This document shows, in pieces, positions 1-6,955 of a stretch of 16,187 bases of DNA (position 1 is its first letter; each line of letters begins with the position of its first letter). Below the pieces are notes generated by a model that worked only from the letters and a program-made list of their open reading frames with translations, was not told where the DNA came from and searched no databases. Made by a program: the position numbers and the translations under genes. The stretch lies in contig QLUB01000030.1 in the NCBI GenBank assembly GCA_018725205.1, positions 1-16,187 on the forward strand. The letters run 5' to 3'. The stretch comes from a candidate division NPL-UPA2 bacterium (GTDB taxonomy: Bacteria > Bacillota > UBA994).

Positions 1-1
1 C

Positions 2-1357
2 GACCCTACCGAAGCCGCGCTGATTGTGGCGGCGGAGAAGGCAAAGTTTGATGCTACGGTTAGTTTAGTGAAGGAATTTCCCTTCGATTCCCAACGGATG
101 CTCATGAGCGTAGTCGTCAAGGACCAAAGCGGCAAGCACCAGGTCTTTACTAAGGGCGCGCCGGACGCCCTGTTTGCCCTTTGCACGGAGTACAGAGAAA
201 AGGGGCGAAGCACCAAACTAACGCCCGCTATCCTCGCCACGCTACGTGGCCTCACCTTTGCTGGCCTGGTAGGCATGCATGATCCCCCGCGTCCGGAAGT
301 TAGAGCGACGCTGAAAAAGTGCAGGATGGCTGGCATTAGGGTGATAATGGTCACGGGCGACCACGCTTTAACGGCATTAGCTATCGCGCGTGAGATTGAG
401 CTAGTAGGAAAAGAAGCTCGCGCCGTTACGGGTACAGAGCTAAAAGCCATGTCTGATGACGAGCTAGCGGACGTAGTTTCGCGCGTCAATGTCTTTGCGC
501 GGGTGTCACCGGAGTGCAAATTGCGCTTGGTGAGGACGCTCCGCCGACTGGGGGATGTAGTAGCCATGACCGGGGACGGCATCAACGACGCTCCCGCCTT
601 AAAGGAGGCCGACATTGGCGTGAGTATGGGGCAGTGTGGTACGGAAGTAGCGCGCGAAGCCTCGGCGCTAGTTCTACAGGACGATAACTTCGCTACCATT
701 GTGAAGGCGATTGAGGAAGGTCGCGGCATCTATGACAACATACGCAAGTTTATTCGCTACCTGTTGTCATGCAACGTGGGGGAATTGCTGGCTGTTTTCG
801 TCGCCATGGCTGTAGGACTGCCGCTTCCTCTACGTCCGATGCAAATCCTGTGGGTGAACTTGGTGACGGACGGACTCCCGGCCATGGCGCTCGGTGTAGA
901 CAGCGCGGACAAAAACGTTATGTTGCGTCAGCCACGATCGCCGCAAGAGGGAGTGTTTAGCCGTGGGCTCGCGCGGAGGATCTTGACGCACGGAACGCTG
1001 ATTGGACTCTCGACAGCGTTGGTGTTCGCCGCTAGCCTAACGACGCGGCAGTGCCTCGCTACGGCTCAGACCATGGCCTTTGCGACTTTGGTGTTGTGCC
1101 AGCTCCTGCACGTGTTTGACTGCAGGTCCGAAACAATGGGTGTGGAGGAAAAGGGATTGAGCACAAATCCCCTATTGCTTGGGGCGGTGATTTCCTCAGC
1201 CGGGTTATTATTGGCCTCCATTTATTGGCCTTTCCTGCGGGATCTGTTCGGCAATGTTTCCCTCGGGGGTGCTGCTTGGGGGGTAGTGACGTTGGCATTG
1301 GGTTGCCTACCGTTAATTATCGGGGTGCGCCGCCTCCTCGCGCACTGGGCTGCTTGA
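2..1357 (+). CDS. Calcium-transporting P-type ATPase (P2A family), C-terminal part, 5' truncated by window edge
   Basis: An inner-membrane pump that uses ATP to export cations, most likely Ca2+. The reading frame is open from base 2 and begins inside the nucleotide-binding domain with GDPTEAAL-like sequence, so the gene starts before the window. About 451 residues remain, roughly half of a P2A ATPase, and the DKTGTLT phosphorylation site lies upstream. Visible motifs are KGAPD (nucleotide domain), TGDHALTALAIA and MTGDGINDAPALKEADIG (P-domain hinge). Membrane segments M5-M10 follow. M5 carries SCNVGE and M6 carries WVNLVTDGLPAMALG, which match the Ca2+-binding segments of SERCA. M8 has Gln (LCQLLHVF) where SERCA has Glu908, as is common in bacterial homologues. 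It sits where B. subtilis has yloB, just before yicC. Substrate identity is inferred from family motifs, not shown. Confidence 0.93.
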   Translation, partial: DPTEAALIVAAEKAKFDATVSLVKEFPFDSQRMLMSVVVKDQSGKHQVFTKGAPDALFALCTEYREKGRSTKLTPAILATLRGLTFAGLVGMHDPPRPEVRATLKKCRMAGIRVIMVTGDHALTALAIAREIELVGKEARAVTGTELKAMSDDELADVVSRVNVFARVSPECKLRLVRTLRRLGDVVAMTGDGINDAPALKEADIGVSMGQCGTEVAREASALVLQDDNFATIVKAIEEGRGIYDNIRKFIRYLLSCNVGELLAVFVAMAVGLPLPLRPMQILWVNLVTDGLPAMALGVDSADKNVMLRQPRSPQEGVFSRGLARRILTHGTLIGLSTALVFAASLTTRQCLATAQTMAFATLVLCQLLHVFDCRSETMGVEEKGLSTNPLLLGAVISSAGLLLASIYWPFLRDLFGNVSLGGAAWGVVTLALGCLPLIIGVRRLLAHWAA

Positions 1358-1381
1358 TTCTCTGGGTAAAGACGGTATACT
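1354..1381 (+). promoter_or_regulatory. Sigma-A-type promoter upstream of yicC
   Basis: The -35 candidate TTGATT (1354-1359) matches four of six consensus bases. The -10 candidate TATACT (1376-1381) matches five of six. The spacer is 16 bases. The -35 box overlaps the TGA stop of the calcium ATPase (1355-1357), and the predicted transcript start near 1388 lies about 40 bases before yicC. This would separate the yicC-remA-rpoZ-priA run from the pump gene. It was found by eye only. Confidence 0.55.
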
Positions 1382-1427
1382 ATTTGCAGGAGTGTATCGG
1401 CTAGAGGCCCATGGAAGGAGTTACAGC

Positions 1428-2312
1428 ATGAGTTTGCGCAGCATGACAGGGTTTGCCAGGGTGCAAGGCGAGTGCGAGCTAGGCTTACTCACTGTCGAAA
1501 TGAGGTCCGTCAATCATAGGTATCTCGACCTGTCTCTGCGTATACCTAGAGAGTTGGCGCAACTTGAGGAAGAGATCAAGGTCCTAGTGCGGGAAAAAGT
1601 GGCGCGTGGGCGGGTGGAGATTTCCCTAAAACTGCAGTCGCAAGTGTTGAATGCGCGCCCGGTGGTCTTTAACGAAGAACTGCTCCGGGAGTACAGGGAT
1701 AGACTCACTTACCTAGCTGGCGAACTCGGTTTAGACCCGATGCAGAACGTTTCTTTAAACTACCTGTTGTCGCTGCCGGGGGTAGTGGTGGAGCAGGAGA
1801 GGAGCGATGATTCGGAGGCGAGCCGCGAGCGCGCTAAGGAATTGATTGCGCTTGGCCTGAGCGCCCTACTCTCGGCTCGCGAGCAGGAGGGGAAGCGCCT
1901 GTGTGACGATTTAGTGGCGAGGCTTGCGTTCATCAAGTGCGGTGTGGATCGCATAGACGATTTGTCGCGGGACAGCGTTAGCAACTACCGACAGCGCCTG
2001 CTGGAAAACATTAAGCGCTTGACGCAAGACACAGTGCTCGACCAAAATAGGTTAGAGCTCGAAGTAGCTCTGTTTGCCGACCGCGCCAACATAACTGAAG
2101 AAGTAGTGAGGCTTAACACCCATTTGCACAATTTCCGCCAGTTTCTCAGCCAACAGGCGGTAGGCAGAAAGATGGATTTTTACCTACAGGAAATGAATCG
2201 CGAAGTTAACACGCTCGGGAGCAAATCAGGAGATGTAGCCATAAGTCAAGTTGCGGTAGACATAAAGGCTGAGTTGGAGAAAATAAGAGAGCAAGTACAA
2301 AACCTTGAATAG
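1428..2312 (+). CDS. yicC: YicC/YloC family endoribonuclease
   Basis: A 294-residue member of the YicC/YloC family, stress-related proteins shown in E. coli and B. subtilis to have endoribonuclease activity. The N terminus carries the family signature RSMTGFAR. The C-terminal DUF1732 part contains KMDFYLQEMNREVNTLGSK followed by a conserved helix ending in KAELEKIREQVQNLE. The middle is helical and charged. An in-frame GTG lies upstream at 1392, but the ATG at 1428 is preferred because GGAAGGAG (1413-1420) precedes it at proper spacing and family proteins start only a few residues before RSMTGF. It sits between the calcium pump and remA, as in B. subtilis (yloB-yloC-remA). Confidence 0.93.
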   Translation: MSLRSMTGFARVQGECELGLLTVEMRSVNHRYLDLSLRIPRELAQLEEEIKVLVREKVARGRVEISLKLQSQVLNARPVVFNEELLREYRDRLTYLAGELGLDPMQNVSLNYLLSLPGVVVEQERSDDSEASRERAKELIALGLSALLSAREQEGKRLCDDLVARLAFIKCGVDRIDDLSRDSVSNYRQRLLENIKRLTQDTVLDQNRLELEVALFADRANITEEVVRLNTHLHNFRQFLSQQAVGRKMDFYLQEMNREVNTLGSKSGDVAISQVAVDIKAELEKIREQVQNLE

Positions 2313-2337
2313 TCCGTGGCTGAAGGGAGCATTGAGC

Positions 2338-2634
2338 ATGGAGATTAGACTTATCAACATCGGCTTTGGCAACATTGTGTCCGCCAACAGAGTGGTGGCC
2401 ATTGTCAGCCCGGAGTCTGCGCCCATTAAGCGCATCGTGCAGGAAGCACGTGACCGCGGGATGCTGATTGACGCAACTTATGGTCGTCGCACGCGCGCGG
2501 TCATTATTACGGACAGCGACCACATAGTGCTGTCCGCGGTGCAGCCTGAGACTGTAGCTCACCGCCTGTATGCGCGGGACAGCAAAGATGAAGCGCTCGA
2601 CAAAGACGATAAAGACGAAACAGTGGAAGGGTAG
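2338..2634 (+). CDS. remA: RemA (DUF370) extracellular matrix / DNA-binding regulator
   Basis: A 98-residue protein almost identical in its core to B. subtilis RemA, a DNA-binding activator of biofilm-matrix and osmoprotection genes. The signature stretches INIGFGNIVSANR, VSPESAPIKR, RDRGMLIDATYGRRTRA and SDHIVLSAVQPETVAHRL are all present. The ATG at 2338 follows GAAGGGA, and family members start just before the LINIGFGN motif, so the longer upstream frame is not used. The C terminus carries an acidic/lysine tail of about 20 residues (DEALDKDDKDE) beyond the conserved fold. gmk would normally follow directly; here the next gene is rpoZ, nine bases after the stop. Confidence 0.95.
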   Translation: MEIRLINIGFGNIVSANRVVAIVSPESAPIKRIVQEARDRGMLIDATYGRRTRAVIITDSDHIVLSAVQPETVAHRLYARDSKDEALDKDDKDETVEG

Positions 2635-2643
2635 GCGAAACAC

Positions 2644-2841
2644 ATGATGATTCATCCGTCCGTAGATAAACTCTTGCGGCGAGTTGACAGCAAGTACACC
2701 CTAGTCGTCTGTGCGGCAAAGCGGGCACGGGAGTTGATGGTGCAGAAGAAGCCTGTCGTGGACAAGCCGGTGACGACAGCCTTAGAGGAAATTGACAAGG
2801 GCATCATCACCTATCAGCGCTTGCGGGACAGTATAAAGTAG
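2644..2841 (+). CDS. rpoZ: RNA polymerase omega subunit
   Basis: A 65-residue omega subunit, which helps fold and assemble the beta-prime subunit of RNA polymerase. It has the Firmicute N-terminal pattern HPSVDKLLRRVDSKYTLVV, then AAKRAREL, and the TALEEIDKGII motif near the C terminus, all in the order seen in B. subtilis RpoZ. Length is normal. The start is ATG at 2644 or the adjacent ATG at 2647. The Shine-Dalgarno signal is poor: GGAAGGG about 12 bases upstream, inside the end of remA. The expected upstream neighbour gmk and downstream neighbour coaBC are both missing. Confidence 0.93.
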   Translation: MMIHPSVDKLLRRVDSKYTLVVCAAKRARELMVQKKPVVDKPVTTALEEIDKGIITYQRLRDSIK

Positions 2842-2865
2842 CGGAGCCCTAGCTTTTTTCGGGCG

Positions 2866-4845
2866 ATGTACAGTCAAGTTGTGGTTAATGTCCCGGTTCT
2901 CTACGACCGAGTCTTCACCTATCAAGGTGAGGCCCCCTTAGGCAGTCTCGTGCAGGTTCCCTTTGGCAACAGCGCTAGAGCTGCTCTAGTAGTAGGGCAT
3001 AGCCCTACTACGGATATCCCCGACGAAATTAAATGCCTTGGCAAGACGTTGTACGCAGGTGCAGTGTGGTTAAGTAGCGAGCTCCTAAGTTTGGCAGAGG
3101 AGCTGGCACACTTTTATCTGTGCCCACGCGGAGCGATTATCGACCTGATGCTCCCGGTGCCTTTCGCTGCGAAAGAGGTTAGTGGACTAAAGAGGGTCAA
3201 GCGGGCGCCGGTGCGTCTCGAGGAGACTCTCACGCGCCATGCGCCGGCACAGCTGATGCCTGAGCAGATAGAGGCCATAGAGCAAGTTAAGCAAGCCCTA
3301 ACCAACGGTCATGCCAAACCTCATCTGCTTTACGGCGTAACCGGCAGTGGCAAGACGGAGGTTTATCTTAACGCAATTTCGATCGCTCTTAGTCAAGGCA
3401 AGCAGGCTATTTACTTAGTTCCGGAAATCGCGCTGACGCCGCAGGTTATTGCCAACGTGGTGCATCGCTTTGGGGAGCAAGTGGGAGTGTTGCACAGTGG
3501 ACTTTCGTCAGGCGAACGCGCTAGGGCGTGGCAGAAAGTGCTAAGCGGCGAAAGCCAAGTCGTTGTAGGCGCGCGCTCGGCAGTCTTCGCTCCGACTGCG
3601 CGTTTAGGGTTGATCATCATGGATGAAGAGCATGAGCAAAGCTACCGCCACGAAGGCGGCGTGAATTACCATACTCGAGTTGTAGCGCAGCTTCGGGCTC
3701 GACAGCAAGGTGGGGTACTGCTTATGGGCAGTGCAACACCCTCACTGGAGGCGTACTCCTCTGCCGAGCGTGGCGGGACGAAGCTCCTGCAGTTAACCGC
3801 GCGACCGCACGGGACAAACTTGCCGGAAGTTAATATTGTGGACATGCGCGAGGAGCTAAGACAGGGTCTCTCTGGGCTCTTGTCGAGTCCCCTGCGGCAA
3901 GCTGTTGCTCTAGGCCTCCAGGCAGGCGAGCAAGCACTGCTGCTCTTTAACCGCCGCGGCTACGCACAGATGTCTCTCTGTCGCGATTGTGGGCACATCC
4001 CAACCTGTCCGCACTGTGACGTAAGCCTGCGCTTCCATGCAGGCGTGCGGCTGCTTAAGTGCCATTATTGCGGTTACTCCATGCGGGCGTTAGGAGAGTG
4101 CCCGCGGTGTCGCGGTCAGCAAGTGCACAACCGCGGTGCCGGGACCGAGAAGCTAGCAGAGGAACTGCGCGCTCTGTTCCCGGACTTTCTTTTTACTCGC
4201 CTTGACGCCGATACAGCCGCCAGAAAGGGCGCACATCAAAAGCTATTGACTGAATTTGGCAGGCAGGACTCGCATATCCTTTTGGGCACGAAAATGATTG
4301 CCAAAGGACTAGATTTCCCGCGCGTCACCGTAGCCGGTGTGGTGGATGCCGACAGCGGCATGTACTATCCCGACTTCCGCGCGGTAGAAGAAAGCTTTGC
4401 CTTGCTGATGCAGGTGGCAGGGCGCTCCGGGCGGGGCACCGCGCGTGGACGGGTGTTTATTCAGACCTATAACCCAGAGCACTACTGCCTGCGGTTGCTG
4501 GAGAAGCACGACTACAGTGGCTTCTATAAAGTTGAGAGTAGCCTGCGGCGCAAGTTGTCCTATCCGCCATTTGGAGGGCTGGCCACGCTCTGTTTCCGTG
4601 GGAGGGATCAGAGGCGAGTTCTCGAGGCTGCGCAAGCAGTAGGGGAGCTTTGCGCTTCGAGTGGCGCTATCGTGGCGCTAGGGCCGGTGGCTGAGGCTCC
4701 GGCAAGAGTCAAGGACATTTACCGCTATCAGCTGACCCTAAAAGCGAAAAACAGAAAAACTCTGCAAGAATTGCTTGCGGGCTTGCGCGTAAGAATTACC
4801 GACCTCTGTTCATCTTCAGCACGTTGGTATATCATATTAGAGTAG
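2866..4845 (+). CDS. priA: Primosomal replication restart helicase PriA, lacking the winged-helix domain
   Basis: A superfamily 2 3'-5' helicase that recognises stalled forks and starts primosome reassembly. The 659 residues hold an N-terminal 3'-DNA-end-binding domain (about 1-97, VVVNVPVLYDRVFTY), Walker A GVTGSGKTE (157-165), PEIALTPQ, the DEEH box (253-256), GSATPS (288-293) and eight zinc-binding cysteines (372, 375, 381, 384, 399, 402, 412, 415). Helicase lobe 2 follows with GTKMIAKGLDFP and QVAGRSGR, then the C-terminal domain. Only about 30 residues separate the N-terminal domain from the helicase core, where a winged-helix domain normally sits. The Walker lysine is residue 163 against 230 in E. 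coli, while the distance from there to the C terminus is nearly equal. ATG 2866 has no evident Shine-Dalgarno sequence. Confidence 0.96.
   Translation: MYSQVVVNVPVLYDRVFTYQGEAPLGSLVQVPFGNSARAALVVGHSPTTDIPDEIKCLGKTLYAGAVWLSSELLSLAEELAHFYLCPRGAIIDLMLPVPFAAKEVSGLKRVKRAPVRLEETLTRHAPAQLMPEQIEAIEQVKQALTNGHAKPHLLYGVTGSGKTEVYLNAISIALSQGKQAIYLVPEIALTPQVIANVVHRFGEQVGVLHSGLSSGERARAWQKVLSGESQVVVGARSAVFAPTARLGLIIMDEEHEQSYRHEGGVNYHTRVVAQLRARQQGGVLLMGSATPSLEAYSSAERGGTKLLQLTARPHGTNLPEVNIVDMREELRQGLSGLLSSPLRQAVALGLQAGEQALLLFNRRGYAQMSLCRDCGHIPTCPHCDVSLRFHAGVRLLKCHYCGYSMRALGECPRCRGQQVHNRGAGTEKLAEELRALFPDFLFTRLDADTAARKGAHQKLLTEFGRQDSHILLGTKMIAKGLDFPRVTVAGVVDADSGMYYPDFRAVEESFALLMQVAGRSGRGTARGRVFIQTYNPEHYCLRLLEKHDYSGFYKVESSLRRKLSYPPFGGLATLCFRGRDQRRVLEAAQAVGELCASSGAIVALGPVAEAPARVKDIYRYQLTLKAKNRKTLQELLAGLRVRITDLCSSSARWYIILE
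2975..3011 (+). repeat. Two adjacent perfect inverted repeats inside priA
   Basis: CTAGAG/CTCTAG (2975-2980 and 2984-2989) forms a 6-base-pair stem with a 3-base loop. Sharing base 2989, GTAGTAGGGC/GCCCTACTAC (2989-2998 and 3002-3011) forms a perfect 10-base-pair stem with loop ATA. Both lie in the priA coding sequence at about residues 37-49. No T-tract follows, so it is not a standard terminator. Function is unknown. Confidence 0.7.
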
Positions 4846-4858
4846 AGGTGGTAATTCT

Positions 4859-5335
4859 GTGGCTGTAAGGATTGTGCGCGAGCATGGTGAGGATATTCTG
4901 CGTGAACGGGCGCGCCCGGTCAAACGCTTTGATGACGTACTACAGCGGCTGATCGAAGACATGTTTGAAACGATGTATCACTACCACGGGATAGGCCTAG
5001 CTGCACCGCAGATTGGTGTGCCTAAGCGGGTCATTGTTATGGACGCGGACGGCGTAAAGCTTGCGCTCGTTAACCCGGAAATAATAGCATCAGATGGTGA
5101 AGAAGTCGATACGGAAGGATGCTTAAGCGTACCTGGTGTGTACGGCCAGGTGAAACGTAGCGCAGAGGTAGTGGTGCGCGGCCTAAACCCAGACGGCACA
5201 GTAAGTGAGCTTGAGGCTACGGCACTGCTTGCCCGTTGCCTGCAACACGAAATTGACCATCTCGACGGGGTTCTCTTTATCGATAAAGCCATAGAACTTG
5301 AACCTGTGGCCGGAAGTGAAGCAGGCAGTGAGTAA
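4859..5335 (+). CDS. def: Peptide deformylase
   Basis: A 158-residue metalloenzyme that removes the formyl group from the N-terminal methionine of new proteins. All three family motifs are present: GIGLAAPQ (residues 44-51), EGCLS (86-90, with metal-ligand Cys88) and QHEIDH (129-134, with His130, Glu131 and His134). The GTG at 4859 is chosen because GAGGTGG lies just upstream and the product then begins like other deformylases (AVRIVREHGEDILRERA). It follows priA by 13 bases, and its last 8 bases overlap fmt, which performs the opposing reaction. The overlap suggests translational coupling. Confidence 0.96.
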   Translation: MAVRIVREHGEDILRERARPVKRFDDVLQRLIEDMFETMYHYHGIGLAAPQIGVPKRVIVMDADGVKLALVNPEIIASDGEEVDTEGCLSVPGVYGQVKRSAEVVVRGLNPDGTVSELEATALLARCLQHEIDHLDGVLFIDKAIELEPVAGSEAGSE

Positions 5336-6263
5336 GCGCATAGTCTTTATGGGTACACCCGAATTCGCGGTGCCCGCCCTCCGCGCCCTGCACGGGGAAG
5401 GACATACTGTGGTGGCTGTGTTTACACAACCGGATCGCCCTGCGGGCAGGGGCAGGCGGCTGACATCTCCCCCGGTAAAACTGGCAGCACTTGAACTTGG
5501 CCTGCCGGTATGGCAGCCGTGTTCGCTGCGAAACTCCGAAGTGCTGGATTTTCTGCGTGGGCAGTCGCTGGACGTAATCGTTGTAGCTGCTTACGCCAAA
5601 CTCCTGCCAACTGCTGTCCTAGCGGTGCCACGTTTTGGCTGCCAAAACATCCATGCTTCGCTGTTGCCGAAGTACCGCGGCGGAGCGCCGATACACTGGG
5701 TCATCGTTAACGGCGAGCGTGAAACCGGCGTGACAATAATGCAAATGGCTCGGGGACTAGACACCGGGGATATCATCGAGCAGCGGGCCATCCCTATTAC
5801 CCCGGAGGACACCTGCGGCAGTGTTACGGCGAAACTCGCACTGCTTGGGGCAGAGCTCATGTTGCGGGTGGTGGCATTACCGGACGCAGGTCAGCAACAG
5901 CGCACCGCGCAGGCGCATGACTTGATGTCTACCGCGCGCACAGTGCGTAAGCTTGATGGGCTAATCAACTGGTCTTTGGACTCTAGGCAGATTGATGCTT
6001 TAGTGCGCGGTATGCACCCGTGGCCGGGAGCATACACTCACTGGCGACAGGGAACCCTAGGGATTTTGGCGACATGCCCGACTGCAGGAGGACCAGCCCT
6101 GCCACCCGGGGCTGTGTCGTGCCAAGACGGTAGGCTGTGGGTGGGATGTAGGGATGGCAGTATTGAGTTACAGAAGGTGCTGCCTGCGGGGAAGAGAGTC
6201 ATGTCGGCGTTAGACTTTTATCGCGGCTATCTCAGTCGTAACCCCGACACTGTATTTTATTAG
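5328..6263 (+). CDS. fmt: Methionyl-tRNA formyltransferase
   Basis: Transfers a formyl group from 10-formyl-tetrahydrofolate to initiator Met-tRNA. The 311-residue length is typical. The N-terminal part reads KRIVFMGTPEFAVPALRAL. The catalytic residues Asn107 and His109 lie in QNIHASLLPKYRGGAPI, and Asp145 in ARGLDTGDI. The smaller C-terminal tRNA-binding domain follows (MHPWPGAYT onward). The GTG at 5328 is preferred over an in-frame TTG at 5298 because it puts the beta-strand KRIVFMGTP at the N terminus as in the family. The start lies inside the end of def. The next gene starts 11 bases downstream, after a clear ribosome binding site. Confidence 0.95.
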   Translation: MSKRIVFMGTPEFAVPALRALHGEGHTVVAVFTQPDRPAGRGRRLTSPPVKLAALELGLPVWQPCSLRNSEVLDFLRGQSLDVIVVAAYAKLLPTAVLAVPRFGCQNIHASLLPKYRGGAPIHWVIVNGERETGVTIMQMARGLDTGDIIEQRAIPITPEDTCGSVTAKLALLGAELMLRVVALPDAGQQQRTAQAHDLMSTARTVRKLDGLINWSLDSRQIDALVRGMHPWPGAYTHWRQGTLGILATCPTAGGPALPPGAVSCQDGRLWVGCRDGSIELQKVLPAGKRVMSALDFYRGYLSRNPDTVFY

Positions 6264-6274
6264 GAGGGATAAAA

Positions 6275-6955
6275 ATGTTTTTTAGTGGACCAGGGGTGGG
6301 GCTAATTCTTGTGGCGATGGTGCTGGCAATGCTGGCACAACTGAAGATTCAAAGTGCCTATCAAAAGTACAGTGCCATGCGCGTGCGCTCCGGGCGTACC
6401 GGGGCACAGGTAGCGCGAGAACTGCTTAAGCAGGCAGGCTTAGATGACGTCACCGTAGAAGCCGTAGGGGGGAGGCTGTCTGACCATTACGACCCGCGCG
6501 TACGCCGTGTTCGGCTCTCAGAACAGGTGTACAACGGCGCATCCATCGCGGCGCTGGGGGTAGCGGCTCACGAAGCAAGCCATGCCGCGCAGCACGCTGA
6601 AGGCTACGCGCCGCTGGCTCTGCGTACGGCGCTATTGCCCGTTGCCGGCATCGGCTCAAATTTGGCATTCCCCCTGTTCTTCGCAGGTTACTTGTTTAGT
6701 GCTCCCGCTTTGATGGACGTCGGCATCCTCTTCTTCTCAGCCGCCGTGCTCTTTCAGTTCGTTACCCTGCCCGTGGAGTTTAACGCCAGTAGTAGGGCTG
6801 TGGAGTTGTTGGCCGCCGGTGGCTATGTGACGCGTGAGGAAGAGGGCCCCGTGCGCGACATGCTACGTGCCGCAGGATACACTTATCTGGCCGCCACAGC
6901 GGTTGCACTGGCAAACCTTCTGCGCTTGATGCTGCTCCGTGACCGCAGGGGGTAG
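6275..6955 (+). CDS. YugP-type membrane zinc metallopeptidase (Zn_peptidase_2 family)
   Basis: A 226-residue putative neutral zinc protease of the inner membrane. The zinc motif HEASHAAQH lies at residues 99-107, with a second conserved acidic segment LPVEFNASSRA (about 165-175). Hydrophobic segments lie at about 5-24, 118-138, 148-166 and 203-221. The family (B. subtilis YugP) has no well-established substrate. The ATG at 6275 has an excellent ribosome binding site (AGGAGGG). In B. subtilis the homologue is elsewhere, but in many clostridia it sits between fmt and rsmB, as here. Its last 17 bases overlap the proposed rsmB start. Confidence 0.9.
   Translation: MFFSGPGVGLILVAMVLAMLAQLKIQSAYQKYSAMRVRSGRTGAQVARELLKQAGLDDVTVEAVGGRLSDHYDPRVRRVRLSEQVYNGASIAALGVAAHEASHAAQHAEGYAPLALRTALLPVAGIGSNLAFPLFFAGYLFSAPALMDVGILFFSAAVLFQFVTLPVEFNASSRAVELLAAGGYVTREEEGPVRDMLRAAGYTYLAATAVALANLLRLMLLRDRRG

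Noticed and set aside
26..28. ATG as the start of the calcium ATPase gene
   Set aside because: The frame is open upstream and encodes a conserved GDPTEAA stretch before this ATG, so it is an internal methionine of a truncated gene.
1392..1394. Upstream GTG start for yicC
   Set aside because: It lies only a few bases past the predicted transcript start and has no good ribosome binding site; ATG 1428 has one and fits the family N terminus.
2206..2655. Minus-strand open frame (149 codons) opposite yicC, remA and rpoZ
   Set aside because: It is antisense to highly conserved RemA coding sequence, has no ribosome binding site or recognisable domain, and is best explained as a shadow.
2842..2865. 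Terminator between rpoZ and priA based on the six-T run
   Set aside because: The only pairing (GCCC with GGGC) places the T run inside the loop, which is not a functional terminator arrangement.
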